Assembly (NCBI RefSeq): GCF_001011035.1
Contig: NZ_CP011492.1
Location: 1,681,501 to 1,745,500 of the forward strand
Reading direction: 5' to 3'
Source: Streptomyces sp. CNQ-509
Lineage (GTDB): Bacteria > Actinomycetota > Actinomycetes > Streptomycetales > Streptomycetaceae
Length of the DNA stretch: 64,000 nucleotides
The notes below the pieces were generated by a model. That model was not told the origin of the DNA. It did no database searches and saw only the letters and a program-made list of their open reading frames with translations. Below, piece after piece: positions 63,330-64,000 of this stretch (positions within the stretch are counted from its first letter, which is position 1; every line of letters begins with the position of its first letter). The position numbers and the translations under genes were made by a program.

Positions 63330-64000
63330 ATGACGCACGTGGACATGGCGGAGACCGGGCGCAGCACGGGCAACACGCAGGCGGCCGCCCCCGCGGAGTC
63401 GCGCGCGGTGTACTGGCGCCGCAGGCTCCGCGAGGGCCTGGGCCCCGGCACCTGGCGGCGCGGCCTGGTGGTCGCCGCGCTCGCGCTGCTCGACGGCATC
63501 GTGATGATGGGTCACGCGGCGATCCCCAACCGGGTCGGCAGCCTGGGCAGTCTGGTCGAGACGTTCCTGCCGTGGTTCGGCCTCGCCGTCCCGGTACTGC
63601 TGGTATGCGCGCTGTGGCGGCGGTCGCTCACCGCGATGTGCGCGCTGGTGCTGCCGGTGTTCGTCTGGTTCCACCTCTTCGGCGGGCTGCTCACCGACAA
63701 GTCCGGGGGCGGCGGCGACGTCACCGTCGTCAGCCACAACGTCGCCGAGGAGAACACCGACGCCGCGGGCACCGCGCGCAAGCTGGTCGAGTCCGGGGCC
63801 GACGTGCTCGCCCTCCAGGAGGTCACGCAGGACAACAGGTCCGCGTACGAGGACGGCCTGGCCGAGGCGTACCCGTACCACGAGGTGGAGGGCACGGTCG
63901 GGGTGTGGAGCAAGTACCCGCTGTCGGACACCCGGCCCGTGGACATCCACATGGGCTGGACCCGTGCCCTGCGCACCACCGTCACCACCGACGGCGGCCG
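63330..64000 (+). CDS. endonuclease/exonuclease/phosphatase family membrane protein, 3' end beyond the window
   Basis: The visible 223 residues hold three hydrophobic helices (about residues 43-115) and then the start of an EEP domain: VTVVSHNVAEENTD (Asn in HNV) and DVLALQEVTQ (the catalytic Glu). ATG 63330 has GAGGA about nine bases upstream. The gene continues past the window edge, so the C-terminal Asp/His catalytic residues are not visible. Confidence 0.85.
   Translation, partial: MTHVDMAETGRSTGNTQAAAPAESRAVYWRRRLREGLGPGTWRRGLVVAALALLDGIVMMGHAAIPNRVGSLGSLVETFLPWFGLAVPVLLVCALWRRSLTAMCALVLPVFVWFHLFGGLLTDKSGGGGDVTVVSHNVAEENTDAAGTARKLVESGADVLALQEVTQDNRSAYEDGLAEAYPYHEVEGTVGVWSKYPLSDTRPVDIHMGWTRALRTTVTTDGG

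Overview
The window is high-GC actinobacterial DNA, almost certainly a Streptomyces or close relative. The signs are strong G/C bias at third codon positions, frequent GTG starts, twin-arginine and lipobox signal peptides, and families typical of the genus: DUF4191, PucR and WYL regulators, and F420 reductase. The gene content (lipB, lipA, DUF4191, RDD protein, glnA, glnII, glnA2, glnE, panB) matches the nitrogen/lipoate section of the Streptomyces core chromosome as I remember it. No rRNA, tRNA, phage, integron or CRISPR was seen. The only mobile DNA recognised is a decayed IS4-type transposase next to glnA.

Layout. Bases 1-7660 hold a MetP/MetS-type amino-acid transporter divergent from a WYL regulator, then an SDR, a DUF4240 protein, a GNAT, a TIGR01777 epimerase and an FAD oxidoreductase. 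A degenerate 19-bp tandem array (7668-7911) follows, then an NsdA-like TPR regulator divergent from lipB-lipA. Bases 11.7-15.2 kb carry DUF4191, RDD and glnA, with a four-half-site GlnR box upstream of glnA. Bases 15.2-17.4 kb are a decayed accessory patch: transposase remnant, orphan lipoprotein and ORF debris. Bases 17.4-23.3 kb hold a LVIVD-repeat protein divergent from a LysR regulator, an SGNH esterase, a PucR regulator, a perfect 10-copy heptamer repeat and a methyltransferase. Bases 23.3-28.2 kb hold a MoxR ATPase / VWA-metallopeptidase pair, a small conserved protein, a UDG-family glycosylase and a YjbR protein. Bases 28.2-34.2 kb encode exported proteins: FG-GAP, a frameshifted peptidase and a membrane-anchored PI-PLC-like fusion.

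Bases 34.3-49.9 kb contain glnII with a candidate GlnR box, a two-component pair, a GH89 enzyme, a sigma-like membrane protein, glnA2 with repeated upstream blocks, a MarR/EamA pair and glnE. GlnA carries the tyrosine that GlnE modifies. GlnII and GlnA2 lack it, so three ligases of different control type and the modifying enzyme lie within about 36 kb. Bases 50-64 kb hold a DUF11-like surface protein, a HelD-like helicase with a TetR and a PAP2 protein, a lipoprotein, a HIT protein, a large secreted hydrolase behind a near-consensus promoter with an overlapping dyad, F420 reductase, panB, a DHA2 MFS exporter with an internally deleted TetR partner, and the 5' part of an EEP-family membrane protein cut by the window end.

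At least six genes have a TANNNT hexamer 6-7 bases before the start codon and little or no Shine-Dalgarno sequence, which suggests leaderless transcripts.
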